A DNA stretch of 64,000 nucleotides from Kitasatospora atroaurantiaca (lineage in GTDB: Bacteria > Actinomycetota > Actinomycetes > Streptomycetales > Streptomycetaceae): assembly GCF_007828955.1 (NCBI RefSeq), contig NZ_VIVR01000001.1:4898001-4962000 (forward strand), given 5' to 3'. The position numbers and the translations under genes were made by a program. The notes under the pieces are model-generated. The model was not told the origin of the DNA. It worked only from the letters and a program-made list of their open reading frames with translations, and ran no database searches. Position 1 is the stretch's first letter. The number at the start of each line of letters is the position of its first letter. This document shows positions 7,388-14,908 of the stretch, in pieces.

Positions 7388-10300
7388 TCAGATGGTGAAG
7401 ATCTCCTCCAGCAGCGCCTGCTGCTCGGCGGCGTGACGCTTGGCCGAGCCGACCGCCGGGGCGGACGAGGCCGTACGGGCGACGCGACGCAGGCGGGAGC
7501 CGTTGGCGCTGCGGCCGATGACGACCTGCAGGTGGTCGACCAGGTTCATCGCGATGAACGGCCAGGAACCCTGGTTGGCCGGCTCCTCCTGCGCCCAGAC
7601 GAACTGGACGTTCTCGCCGTACTTGGCCAGCTCCTCCTGGAGCTCGGCCACCGGCAGCGGGTAGAGCCGCTCGACGCGGACGATCGCCGTGTCGGTGATC
7701 CCGCGCTCGGCACGGGCCGCCTCGACGTCGTAGTAGAACTTGCCCGCCGTGATGACCACCTTGCGCACGTTCGCCGGGTCGACGGTGGTGTCACCGATGA
7801 CCGGACGGAACGAGCCGGCGAGGAACTCCGAGGTGGACGACGCCGCAGCCTTCAGACGCAGCATCGACTTCGGGGTGAAGACGACCAGCGGCTTGTGGTG
7901 CGGGTTGTGCGCCTGCCAGCGCAGCAGGTGGAAGTAGTTCGACGGCAGGGTCGGCATCGCGACCGTCATGTTGTTCTGCGCGCACAGCTGCAGGAAGCGC
8001 TCCGGGCGGGCGGACGAGTGGTCCGGTCCCTGGCCCTCGTAGCCGTGCGGCAGGAGCAGGGTGACGCCGGAGTGCTGGCCCCACTTCTGCTCGGCGGAGG
8101 CGATGTACTCGTCCACCATGGTCTGCGCGCCGTTGACGAAGTCACCGAACTGCGCCTCCCACATGACCAGCGCGTTCGGGCGGGTCAGCGAGTAGCCGTA
8201 CTCGAAGCCCATCGCCGCGTACTCGCTGAGCAGCGAGTCGTAGACGGTGTAGCGGGCCTGGTCCTCGGTCAGGTACAGCAGCGGGGTGTAGTCCTCGCCG
8301 GTGGCCCGGTCGATCAGCACCGCGTGGCGCTGGCCGAAGGTGCCGCGGCGGCTGTCCTGGCCGGCCAGGCGGACGGGGTGACCCTCCATCAGCAGCGAGC
8401 CGATGGCGAGCGTCTCGCCCATGGCCCAGTCGATGGTGTTGTCCTCGACGGAGGCCGCGCGGCGCTGCAGCTGCGGCAGCAGACGCGGGTGGACGGTCAG
8501 CCAGTCCGGCAGGTTGACCTGCGAGGCGGCGATCCGCTTGACCATCTCCTCGGAGATGCCGGTCTGGATGTTGACCGGGAAGTCGGCGACCGGCTTGCCG
8601 TTGGTGTGCGCGACCTGCGCGGAGGCGGCGTCGCGGACCTCGGAGAAGACCTTCTCCAACTGGCCCTGGAAGTCCTGGAGCGCCTGCTCCGCCTCTTCCA
8701 TGGTGATGTCGCCACGGCCGATCAGACCCTCGGTGTACAGCTTGCGCACCGAGCGCTTCTTGTCGATCAGGTCGTACATCAGCGGCTGGGTGAACGACGG
8801 GTTGTCGGCCTCGTTGTGACCGCGGCGGCGGTAGCAGATGAGGTCGATCACGACGTCCTTGTGGAACGCCTGGCGGAACTCGAAGGCGAGCCGCGCGACG
8901 CGGACCACGGCCTCTGGGTCGTCGCCGTTCACGTGGAAGATCGGCGCCTCGATCATGCGGGCCACGTCGGTGCAGTACATCGACGAGCGGCTGCTGGCCG
9001 GGGCGGCGGTGAAGCCGACCTGGTTGTTGACCACCAGGTGGATCGTGCCGCCGGTGCGGTAGCCGCGCAGCTGCGACATGTTCAGGGTCTCCGCGACCAC
9101 GCCCTGGCCCGCGAAGGCCGCGTCGCCGTGGATCTGGATCGGCAGCACCGGGAACGAGGTGCCGCCCTGGTCCAGGACGTCCTGCTTGGCGCGGACGATG
9201 CCCTCGACGACCGGGTCCACGGCCTCCAGGTGGGAGGGGTTCGCGGCGAGCGAGACCTTGATGGTCTCGCCGTCCAGGCCGGTGAAGGTGCCCTCGGCGC
9301 CCAGGTGGTACTTGACGTCGCCGGAGCCGTGCATGGACTTCGGGTCGAGGTTGCCCTCGAACTCGCCGAAGATCTTGCCGTACGGCTTGCCGACGATGTT
9401 GGCCAGCACGTTCAGGCGGCCGCGGTGGGCCATGCCGATCACGGCCTCGTCCAGGCGGTGCTCGGCCGCCGAGTCGATGGTCGCGTCCAGCAGCGGGATG
9501 AGGGACTCGCCGCCCTCCAGCGAGAAGCGCTTCTGGCCGACGTACTTCGTCTGCAGGAAGGTCTCGAAGGCCTCGGCGGAGTTCAGGCGGCGCAGGATGC
9601 GCAGCTGCTCCTCGCGCTCCGGCTTGGTGTACGGCTTCTCCAGGCGCTCCTGCAGCCACTTGCGCTGCTTGGGGTCCTGGATGTGCATGTACTCGATGCC
9701 GACGGTGCGGCAGTACGTGTTGCGCAGCAGGCCGAGGATGTCGCGGAGCTTCATCATCTTCTGGCCGCCGAAGCCGCCGACCGCGAACTCGCGCTCCAGG
9801 TCCCACAGGGTGAGGCCGTGCTCGACGACGTCCAGGTCGGGGTGGCGACGCTGCTTGTACTCGAGCGGGTCGGTGTCCGCCATCAGGTGACCGCGCACCC
9901 GGTAGGCGTGGATCAGCTCCATGACGCGGGCGGTCTTGTTGACCTCGTCGTCGTGGGTGGTCGCGACGTCCGTCGCCCAGCGGACCGGCTCGTACGGGAT
10001 CCGCAGGGACTCGAAGATCTCGTCGTAGAAGTTGTGCTCGCCCAGCAGCAGCTGGTGGATCGTGCGCAGGAACTCGCCCGACGCCGCGCCCTGGATGACC
10101 CGGTGGTCGTAGGTCGAGGTCAGGGTCATGATCTTGGAGATGCCCAGCTTGGCCAGGGTGTCCGGGGACGAGCCCTGGAACTCGGCCGGGTACTCCATCG
10201 CGCCGACGCCTACGATGGTGCCCTGGTTCTGCATCAGGCGGGGCACGGAGTGCACGGTGCCGATGCCGCCCGGGTTGGTCAGCGAGACCGTGACGCCGGT

Positions 10301-11137
10301 GAAGTCGTCCATGGTCAGCTTGTTGGCGCGGGCCCGGCGGACGATGTCCTCGTAGGCCTGCCAGAAGCCGAAGAAGTCGAGGGTCTCGGCCTTCTTGATG
10401 GCCGCGACGACCAGCTGGCGGTCGCCGTTCGGCTTGACCAGGTCGATGGCCAGACCGAGGTTCACGTGCTCGGGCTTCACCAGGAAGGACTTGCCGTCCT
10501 TCACCTGGTAGCTGTGGTTCATGCCCGGGCTGGCCTTGATGGCCTGCACCAGCGCGTACCCGATCAGGTGGGTGAAGGAGACCTTGCCACCACGGGCGCG
10601 CTGCAGGTGGTTGTTGATGACGATGCGGTTGTCGATCAGCAACTTGGCCGGGACGGCGCGGACCGAGGTCGCGGTCGGCACCTCCAGCGAGGCGTCCATG
10701 TTGGTCGCGACGGCCTTGGCCGGGCCACGCAGCGGGACGAGCTCAGGGCCCTCGGCGGCGGCGGGCGCGGCAGCGGCCGGGGCGGCCGCCTTCGGCGCCG
10801 GCGGCGCGGCCGGAGCTGCGGCGAGCGGCGCGGGCGCCGGCTGAGCCGGTGCGGCCACGGGGGCGGCGACCGGAGCAGCGGGGGCGGGCGCCGCCTGAAC
10901 AGCAGCAGGGGCAGGGGCGGCAACGGCGGTCGGCGTGGGGCCGGCCTGGGTCGCGGCCTGGGTCACTGGAGTCACCTCGGTACCGGGCTTGTAGTCGGCG
11001 AAAAAGTCCCACCAGGCTCGGTCAACCGAGTTGGGATCCTGGAGGTACTGCTGGTAGATCTCGTCGACGAGCCACTCGTTGGGGCCGAAGCCAGTGGAGC
11101 TTGCCGAGCTGACGGGGGTTTCAGGGTGTGGCGACAC
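7388..11137 (-). CDS. kgd: Multifunctional 2-oxoglutarate metabolism enzyme (2-oxoglutarate decarboxylase / E1 with fused E2 catalytic domain)
   Basis: A 1249-residue TCA-cycle enzyme of the actinobacterial Kgd/SucA type that acts on 2-oxoglutarate with thiamine diphosphate. Order of parts: N-terminal E1 helix region (NEWLVDEIYQQYLQD), a Pro/Ala-rich linker (~65-130), an E2-like acyltransferase domain with the catalytic motif DHRVIQGAASGEF (Asp344, His345), the dehydrogenase domain with ThDP/Mg site GDAAFAGQG (Asp672 region), and a C-terminal transketolase-like half ending LLEEIFTI. There is no lipoyl domain, as expected for this family, which borrows lipoyl from another E2. The start is a GTG with AGAGGG upstream. 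In mycobacteria the enzyme is controlled by the FHA protein GarA; that gene is not here. Confidence 0.97.
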   Translation of the reverse strand: MSPHPETPVSSASSTGFGPNEWLVDEIYQQYLQDPNSVDRAWWDFFADYKPGTEVTPVTQAATQAGPTPTAVAAPAPAAVQAAPAPAAPVAAPVAAPAQPAPAPLAAAPAAPPAPKAAAPAAAAPAAAEGPELVPLRGPAKAVATNMDASLEVPTATSVRAVPAKLLIDNRIVINNHLQRARGGKVSFTHLIGYALVQAIKASPGMNHSYQVKDGKSFLVKPEHVNLGLAIDLVKPNGDRQLVVAAIKKAETLDFFGFWQAYEDIVRRARANKLTMDDFTGVTVSLTNPGGIGTVHSVPRLMQNQGTIVGVGAMEYPAEFQGSSPDTLAKLGISKIMTLTSTYDHRVIQGAASGEFLRTIHQLLLGEHNFYDEIFESLRIPYEPVRWATDVATTHDDEVNKTARVMELIHAYRVRGHLMADTDPLEYKQRRHPDLDVVEHGLTLWDLEREFAVGGFGGQKMMKLRDILGLLRNTYCRTVGIEYMHIQDPKQRKWLQERLEKPYTKPEREEQLRILRRLNSAEAFETFLQTKYVGQKRFSLEGGESLIPLLDATIDSAAEHRLDEAVIGMAHRGRLNVLANIVGKPYGKIFGEFEGNLDPKSMHGSGDVKYHLGAEGTFTGLDGETIKVSLAANPSHLEAVDPVVEGIVRAKQDVLDQGGTSFPVLPIQIHGDAAFAGQGVVAETLNMSQLRGYRTGGTIHLVVNNQVGFTAAPASSRSSMYCTDVARMIEAPIFHVNGDDPEAVVRVARLAFEFRQAFHKDVVIDLICYRRRGHNEADNPSFTQPLMYDLIDKKRSVRKLYTEGLIGRGDITMEEAEQALQDFQGQLEKVFSEVRDAASAQVAHTNGKPVADFPVNIQTGISEEMVKRIAASQVNLPDWLTVHPRLLPQLQRRAASVEDNTIDWAMGETLAIGSLLMEGHPVRLAGQDSRRGTFGQRHAVLIDRATGEDYTPLLYLTEDQARYTVYDSLLSEYAAMGFEYGYSLTRPNALVMWEAQFGDFVNGAQTMVDEYIASAEQKWGQHSGVTLLLPHGYEGQGPDHSSARPERFLQLCAQNNMTVAMPTLPSNYFHLLRWQAHNPHHKPLVVFTPKSMLRLKAAASSTSEFLAGSFRPVIGDTTVDPANVRKVVITAGKFYYDVEAARAERGITDTAIVRVERLYPLPVAELQEELAKYGENVQFVWAQEEPANQGSWPFIAMNLVDHLQVVIGRSANGSRLRRVARTASSAPAVGSAKRHAAEQQALLEEIFTI

Positions 11138-11256
11138 GGGGCAACCGCCCTCTTCCGCTTCCTTTTGGGATGGTGGACAGCGGGGATTAAGGCTACGCCT
11201 CTGACCAGTGATCGCGCAGTCCCCGGGGGTCAGGCGTCGTCCAGATCACAGTCCTG

Positions 11257-11361
11257 ACCTGCAATATGGCCGAAAACAAGCGTTAGAAAGCTCGACCGGC
11301 GGGGAAGCGATCGACTCCACTGTGGGGGCAAATCCCTACAATTTCGGACAATATCGCAGGT
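11257..11361. promoter_or_regulatory. Distant imperfect inverted repeat upstream of kgd
   Basis: The 19-base segment at 11257-11275 (ACCTGCAATATGGCCGAAA) is nearly complementary to 11342-11361 (TTTCGGACAATATCGCAGGT), with a ~66-base spacer. It lies in the 286-base gap between kgd and the sensor kinase gene. It could be paired operator sites; no regulator is assigned. Confidence 0.35.
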
Positions 11362-11423
11362 TGAGGTCGCTGTCGAACACCTGACGGAGTCCTGACGCTC
11401 GCTATGTCCCAGTTGTGTGACAA

Positions 11424-12569
11424 CTACACGCGCACAGGAGTCTCGCCCGGGAGTACCACTTCGATCCGGCAGCCGTGTGCCGACTCCGCGACCCGGATCT
11501 CGCCGCCGTGCAGGTCGACGGCCCAGCGGGCGATGGCCAGACCGAGGCCAGTGCCGCCGTCGCTGCCCGGGCCCTGGGCGGTCGCCGTACCGCTGCGGCC
11601 GAAGCGTTCGAACACCCGGCTGCGGTCCTGCACGGGGATGCCCGGGCCCTGGTCCTCGACCTCCAGCAGCAGGGCGCCCGGCTCGTCGCCGGGACGCGCG
11701 CGCACCGTCACGGTGCCGCCGGCGGGGGAGTGCTTGCAGGCGTTGTCGACCAGGTTGGCGACCACCTGGTGCAGCCGCTCGGGGTCCGCGACGCCGGTCA
11801 GGCCGGCCGGGCGGACCTCCAGCTGCAGGTGCACGTCGCCGCGCCGCCCGTACGCGCCGCCGGCCGTCGCGCCGTCCACGCTGACGCCGCGCAGCACGCC
11901 GTCCAGGAAGGGCCGCACCTCGAAGGGCCGGGCGTCCAGCGGGACGACGCCGTCGTCCAGCTTGGAGAGGTCGAGCAGGTGGGTGACCAGGCGGCCGAGC
12001 CGCTCGGTCTGCTCCAGGGCGGCGCCGAGGGTCCTGGGGTTGGGCTGGACGACGCCGTCCACCACGTTCTCGAGCACGGCGCGCAGCGCGGCGATCGGCG
12101 TGCGCAGCTCGTGCGAGACGTTGGCCACCAGTTCCCGGCGGTGCCGGTCGGAGGCTTCCAGGTCGGCGGCCATCCGGTTGAAGGTCGCGGCCAGCTCGCC
12201 GATCTCGTCGCGGGAGGAGACCTCCACCCGGCGGCTGTAGTCGCCACCGGCCATCGCGCGGGCGGCGGCGGTCATGTCGCGCAGCGGGGCGGTCAGCCCG
12301 TGCGCCAGGAACTGCATGAAGAGCAGCGAGGCGATCATCGAGAAGATCATGATGATCCGGATCTGGGTCTCGGACCGGATCGCGACCACCACCATGCCGG
12401 TGGCGAGGAAGACCGAGACGATCACCAGCAGGGTGAGCTTGCCCTTGATCGACCGGACCGGATCGAGCGGGCGGATGTCGGCCCAGACGCGGCTCGCGGC
12501 GCGCTTGGCCAGGCCTCGGCGCGGGCGCTCGCCCGCGGTGTCCCCGTTGCGTTGCTGTGGAAAGGTCAT
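11424..12569 (-). CDS. Two-component sensor histidine kinase, short-loop type
   Basis: A 381-residue membrane kinase. Two transmembrane segments (TLLVIVSVFLATGMVVVAI and IIMIFSMIASLLFMQFLA) are separated by only about seven residues, so there is almost no outside sensor domain. A HAMP region (LTAPLRDMTAAARAMAGG), the dimerisation/phospho-acceptor helix NVSHELRTP (His153), the N box NLVDNACKHSP and the G boxes DQGPGIP and GGTGLGLAI follow. The start at 12569 has AGAGG four bases upstream. It lies 85 bases downstream of its cognate regulator. I recall the same pair beside kgd and lon in S. coelicolor. The stimulus is unknown; the short loop suggests sensing within the membrane or through a partner. 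Confidence 0.94.
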   Translation of the reverse strand: MTFPQQRNGDTAGERPRRGLAKRAASRVWADIRPLDPVRSIKGKLTLLVIVSVFLATGMVVVAIRSETQIRIIMIFSMIASLLFMQFLAHGLTAPLRDMTAAARAMAGGDYSRRVEVSSRDEIGELAATFNRMAADLEASDRHRRELVANVSHELRTPIAALRAVLENVVDGVVQPNPRTLGAALEQTERLGRLVTHLLDLSKLDDGVVPLDARPFEVRPFLDGVLRGVSVDGATAGGAYGRRGDVHLQLEVRPAGLTGVADPERLHQVVANLVDNACKHSPAGGTVTVRARPGDEPGALLLEVEDQGPGIPVQDRSRVFERFGRSGTATAQGPGSDGGTGLGLAIARWAVDLHGGEIRVAESAHGCRIEVVLPGETPVRV

Positions 12570-12620
12570 GTCGCCTCTGAGTCGTCCCCCGACGGTGCTG
12601 CGACGTGACACGTCAAGGCG

Positions 12621-12641
12621 TTGGGCCCCCCGGAGGCCCAA
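12621..12641 (-). terminator. Small hairpin between regulator and kinase genes
   Basis: Inverted repeat TTGGGCC / GGCCCAA (arms 12621-12627 and 12635-12641) in the 85-base gap between the response-regulator stop and the kinase start. It could attenuate read-through and lower kinase expression relative to its regulator. Confidence 0.4.
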
Positions 12642-12654
12642 GCCCTCGGTGCCA

Positions 12655-13395
12655 CTAGGAGAGCGGTGCCTCCAGGGCGTACCCGACGCCGTGCACCGTA
12701 CGGATCCAGCTCGCGCCGATCTTCCGGCGCAGCGCCTTCACGTGGCTGTCGACCGTGCGGGTGCCCGAGGCGTCGGTCCAGTCCCAGACCTCGGCGAGCA
12801 GCTGCTCACGGGTGAGCACCGCGCGCGGCTGGGCGGCCAGGCAGGCCAGCAGGTCGAACTCGGTCGGCGTCAGGTGGACGTCGCCCGCACCGAGCCGCAC
12901 CCGGCGCTGGACGTGGTCGATCTCCAGCTCGCCGAAGCGCAGCGAGCCGAGGGCGGGTGTCCTGGCCGCCTGCTGGGCGCGCTCGACGCGGCGCAGCAGG
13001 ACGTTGACCCGGGCCGCGAGCTCGCGCATGGAGAACGGCTTGGTCATGTAGTCGTCCGCGCCGACCCCGAGGCCGACCAGCAGGTCCGTCTCGTCGTCGC
13101 GGGCGGTCAGCATCAGGACCGGCACCGGGCGCTGTGCCTGGATCCGGCGGCACACCTCCAGGCCGTCGAAGCCGGGGAGCATCACGTCGAGCACGACGAG
13201 ATCCGGCTGCCAGGTGTGGAAGCCGTCCACCGCTCCCGGGCCGTCATGGGCCACGGCGACCTTGAAGCCCTCCGCGCCCAGCCGGGCCGCGATGGACTCG
13301 GCGATGGTGGGCTCGTCCTCGACGACGAGTACGCGTCGCTGTGTGCTCACCGCGTTGCTGCTGATGGTCTCTTGCTGAATCTCTGTCACGGTCAC
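12655..13395 (-). CDS. OmpR/PhoB-family response regulator
   Basis: A 246-residue regulator. The receiver domain contains RRVLVVEDEPTIAES, the phosphorylation site VVLDVMLPG (Asp70) and DDYMTKPFSMREL. The C-terminal winged helix (LTPTEFDLLACLAAQP, SGTRTVDSHVKALRRKIG, IRTVHGVGYAL) is of the OmpR type. It is the partner of the short-loop kinase encoded just downstream. I chose the GTG at 13395 (VTVTEIQQE), preceded by a G-rich stretch; a second GTG sixteen codons in (VSTQRRVLVV) is possible. Readings further upstream are low-quality sequence. Confidence 0.94.
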   Translation of the reverse strand: MTVTEIQQETISSNAVSTQRRVLVVEDEPTIAESIAARLGAEGFKVAVAHDGPGAVDGFHTWQPDLVVLDVMLPGFDGLEVCRRIQAQRPVPVLMLTARDDETDLLVGLGVGADDYMTKPFSMRELAARVNVLLRRVERAQQAARTPALGSLRFGELEIDHVQRRVRLGAGDVHLTPTEFDLLACLAAQPRAVLTREQLLAEVWDWTDASGTRTVDSHVKALRRKIGASWIRTVHGVGYALEAPLS

Positions 13396-13903
13396 GCCAC
13401 CGCCCCCAGGGCTGCGGGCCGGCTGCCTGTGGGGACAGCGGGCTCCGCTCGTAGTCGTCTTGTTCCGTCGTGGGCTGTGCCCGGCCCGCAGTCTCTGCGG
13501 GGTGCCGTCCGCCGTCGGCACCGGAGGGTGCGCAGGTGTGGGTCTGCGTACCGTTCCGCTCTCATCGCAGCGTACGGACACCGCGAGCATCCCGGCAGGT
13601 GAACCGGACATATCCGGCCTGGCGGCCGGTGCCGATCCCGTTGGGGACGGGGCACGGGGCGATACCTTACCCGGCAAAAATATCGACTGTATCTGTGCGT
13701 ATGCGGCCGATGTGATGACAGACTCCTCAGCGGGGAGGCTACTTGTCCGTAAACAAAGGGTTGGTCCGGACCAAATATGAGAGCCGGTCGCGCCTGGCGG
13801 GGGTCCGATCTTCACAGGTCTTCCTCAGCCGGTTCTCAGGACCTCGACGTACCGTGGGCACGACAAGTCCCGGGGGAGCAGTGCGGCTGGGAGCGGAGGC
13901 GGA
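13396..13903. promoter_or_regulatory. Divergent promoter region with a dre-like palindrome
   Basis: About 500 bases between the response regulator (minus) and the rhomboid-like gene (plus). It holds a perfect palindrome TTGGTCCGGACCAA at 13761-13774. Ten of the twelve core bases fit the DasR-responsive element TGGTCTAGACCA known from Streptomyces. A second palindrome CCGGCC-N4-GGCCGG lies at 13614-13629. I see no gene in this stretch. Confidence 0.5.
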
Positions 13904-14656
13904 ATGTCGGACACGCAGCGAGGTGGCCTCATGACGCGGCCCGTGCCGGCGCCGCCCTACGGCGGGCTCAGACACGGGCTCCGGGTCGGCGTGCTCGGCC
14001 GGCTGCTGGGGCTGGTCCCGACCCCGCGCCGGAACCCCTTCGCGCTCGGCTATCTCGCGGTGCTGCTCGGCACCACGCTGTTCTCGCGCTTCGCCGATCC
14101 GGAGCTGGTGCACCGGCTGCAGTCCCTGTCCAGCACGGACGTCCACAACCTGCTGCACTGCCCTCTCCCGGCCCTGCTGTTCAGCGGGCTCTGGGTGGCC
14201 GGGCCGGTCTGGATGCCGTACCTGTGGGCCTTTGCGCTCACCGTGGCGCCGCTGGAGCGCCGGGTCGGCGGATGGCGGGCGGCCGCGGTGTTCGCCGCCG
14301 GGCACGTGCTGGCCACCCTGCTCTCGCAGCTCGTCGTCGCGGTCACCGTGGCGGCCGGGCGGCTCGGCCCTGAAGCCCTGGACAACCTGGACATCGGCGT
14401 CAGCTACGGCGTGCTCGCCAGTCTGGGCGCGCTCGCCGGCCTGCTGCGCCCCCGGGGGCGGCTGCTGGCCCTGGCCGGGGCGGGCGGGCTGATCGGGCAC
14501 CAGCTCCTGACCGACCAGGACCTGGTCACCAGTGTCGGCCACCCGGCGGCGCTGCTGATAGGCGTCTCGCTGTGGCGCTGGCTGCGGCGCGGGCCCGGGC
14601 GTCCGCTGCGGCTGCGCAGGCCGGCCGTGCGCCGGATGGCACCGTCGGAGGTGTGA
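13904..14656 (+). CDS. Rhomboid-like integral membrane protein
   Basis: A 250-residue protein with about six membrane segments (for example LGYLAVLLGTTLF, AAVFAAGHVLATLLSQLVV, YGVLASLGALAGLL, LLIGVSLWRWL). Late in the protein it has DIGVSYG and then GHPAALLIG, the positions where rhomboid proteases carry GxSG and a catalytic His. I therefore read it as a rhomboid-fold protein that may or may not be a protease. Its relative at 49972-50673 keeps the same two motifs. The start has GGAGG four bases upstream; an ATG nine codons in is an alternative. The substrate is unknown. Confidence 0.78.
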   Translation: MSDTQRGGLMTRPVPAPPYGGLRHGLRVGVLGRLLGLVPTPRRNPFALGYLAVLLGTTLFSRFADPELVHRLQSLSSTDVHNLLHCPLPALLFSGLWVAGPVWMPYLWAFALTVAPLERRVGGWRAAAVFAAGHVLATLLSQLVVAVTVAAGRLGPEALDNLDIGVSYGVLASLGALAGLLRPRGRLLALAGAGGLIGHQLLTDQDLVTSVGHPAALLIGVSLWRWLRRGPGRPLRLRRPAVRRMAPSEV

Positions 14657-14715
14657 TCCGGGTCCCCTGAGAGGCGCCGCCGGCAGGTGAGCAGCCGATC
14701 AGGAATGGGCATCCC

Positions 14716-14791
14716 AGGGGCGCGGGGAACTGCGCGAGGCGGTAGGGCACAGGTCGTCGCCTTCCGATCTCGCGCAGTTCCTCGCGCCGCT
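14716..14791. repeat. Palindromic intergenic element, copy B
   Basis: Arms of 23 bases (14716-14738 and 14769-14791) with two mismatches, following the rhomboid-like gene. Its inner spacer and right arm (CACAGGTCGTCGCCTTCCGA onward) almost match copy D at 22276, and both are preceded by a GCCGATCAGG flank, so these two copies form a sub-type. Confidence 0.8.
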
Positions 14792-14866
14792 GGTTCTGCG
14801 GCGGAGCCTCTCAGGGCTGATCGCTCAGGGCGAACGTGACCGGGGGAACAACCGGCGCCTCCCAAT

Positions 14867-14887
14867 CCTTAGTCAGGTCAACTCAAC
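14867..14887 (+). promoter_or_regulatory. HAIR-like (HspR) site upstream of lon
   Basis: CCTTAGT-N7-ACTCAAC ends 21 bases before the lon start codon. It matches the HspR-associated inverted repeat consensus CTTGAGT-N7-ACTCAAG at 11 of 14 positions with the exact seven-base spacer. In S. lividans lon is a known member of the HspR regulon, so heat-shock derepression is expected. Confidence 0.65.
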
Positions 14888-14908
14888 TTCACTGACTGGG
14901 GAGAGATC

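Noticed and set aside
7433..11257. A 1274-residue open frame on the plus strand opposite kgd
   Set aside because: It is the mirror of kgd caused by high GC; composition is rich in Arg, Gly, Val, Asp and His with no domain, while the minus strand has full catalytic motifs.
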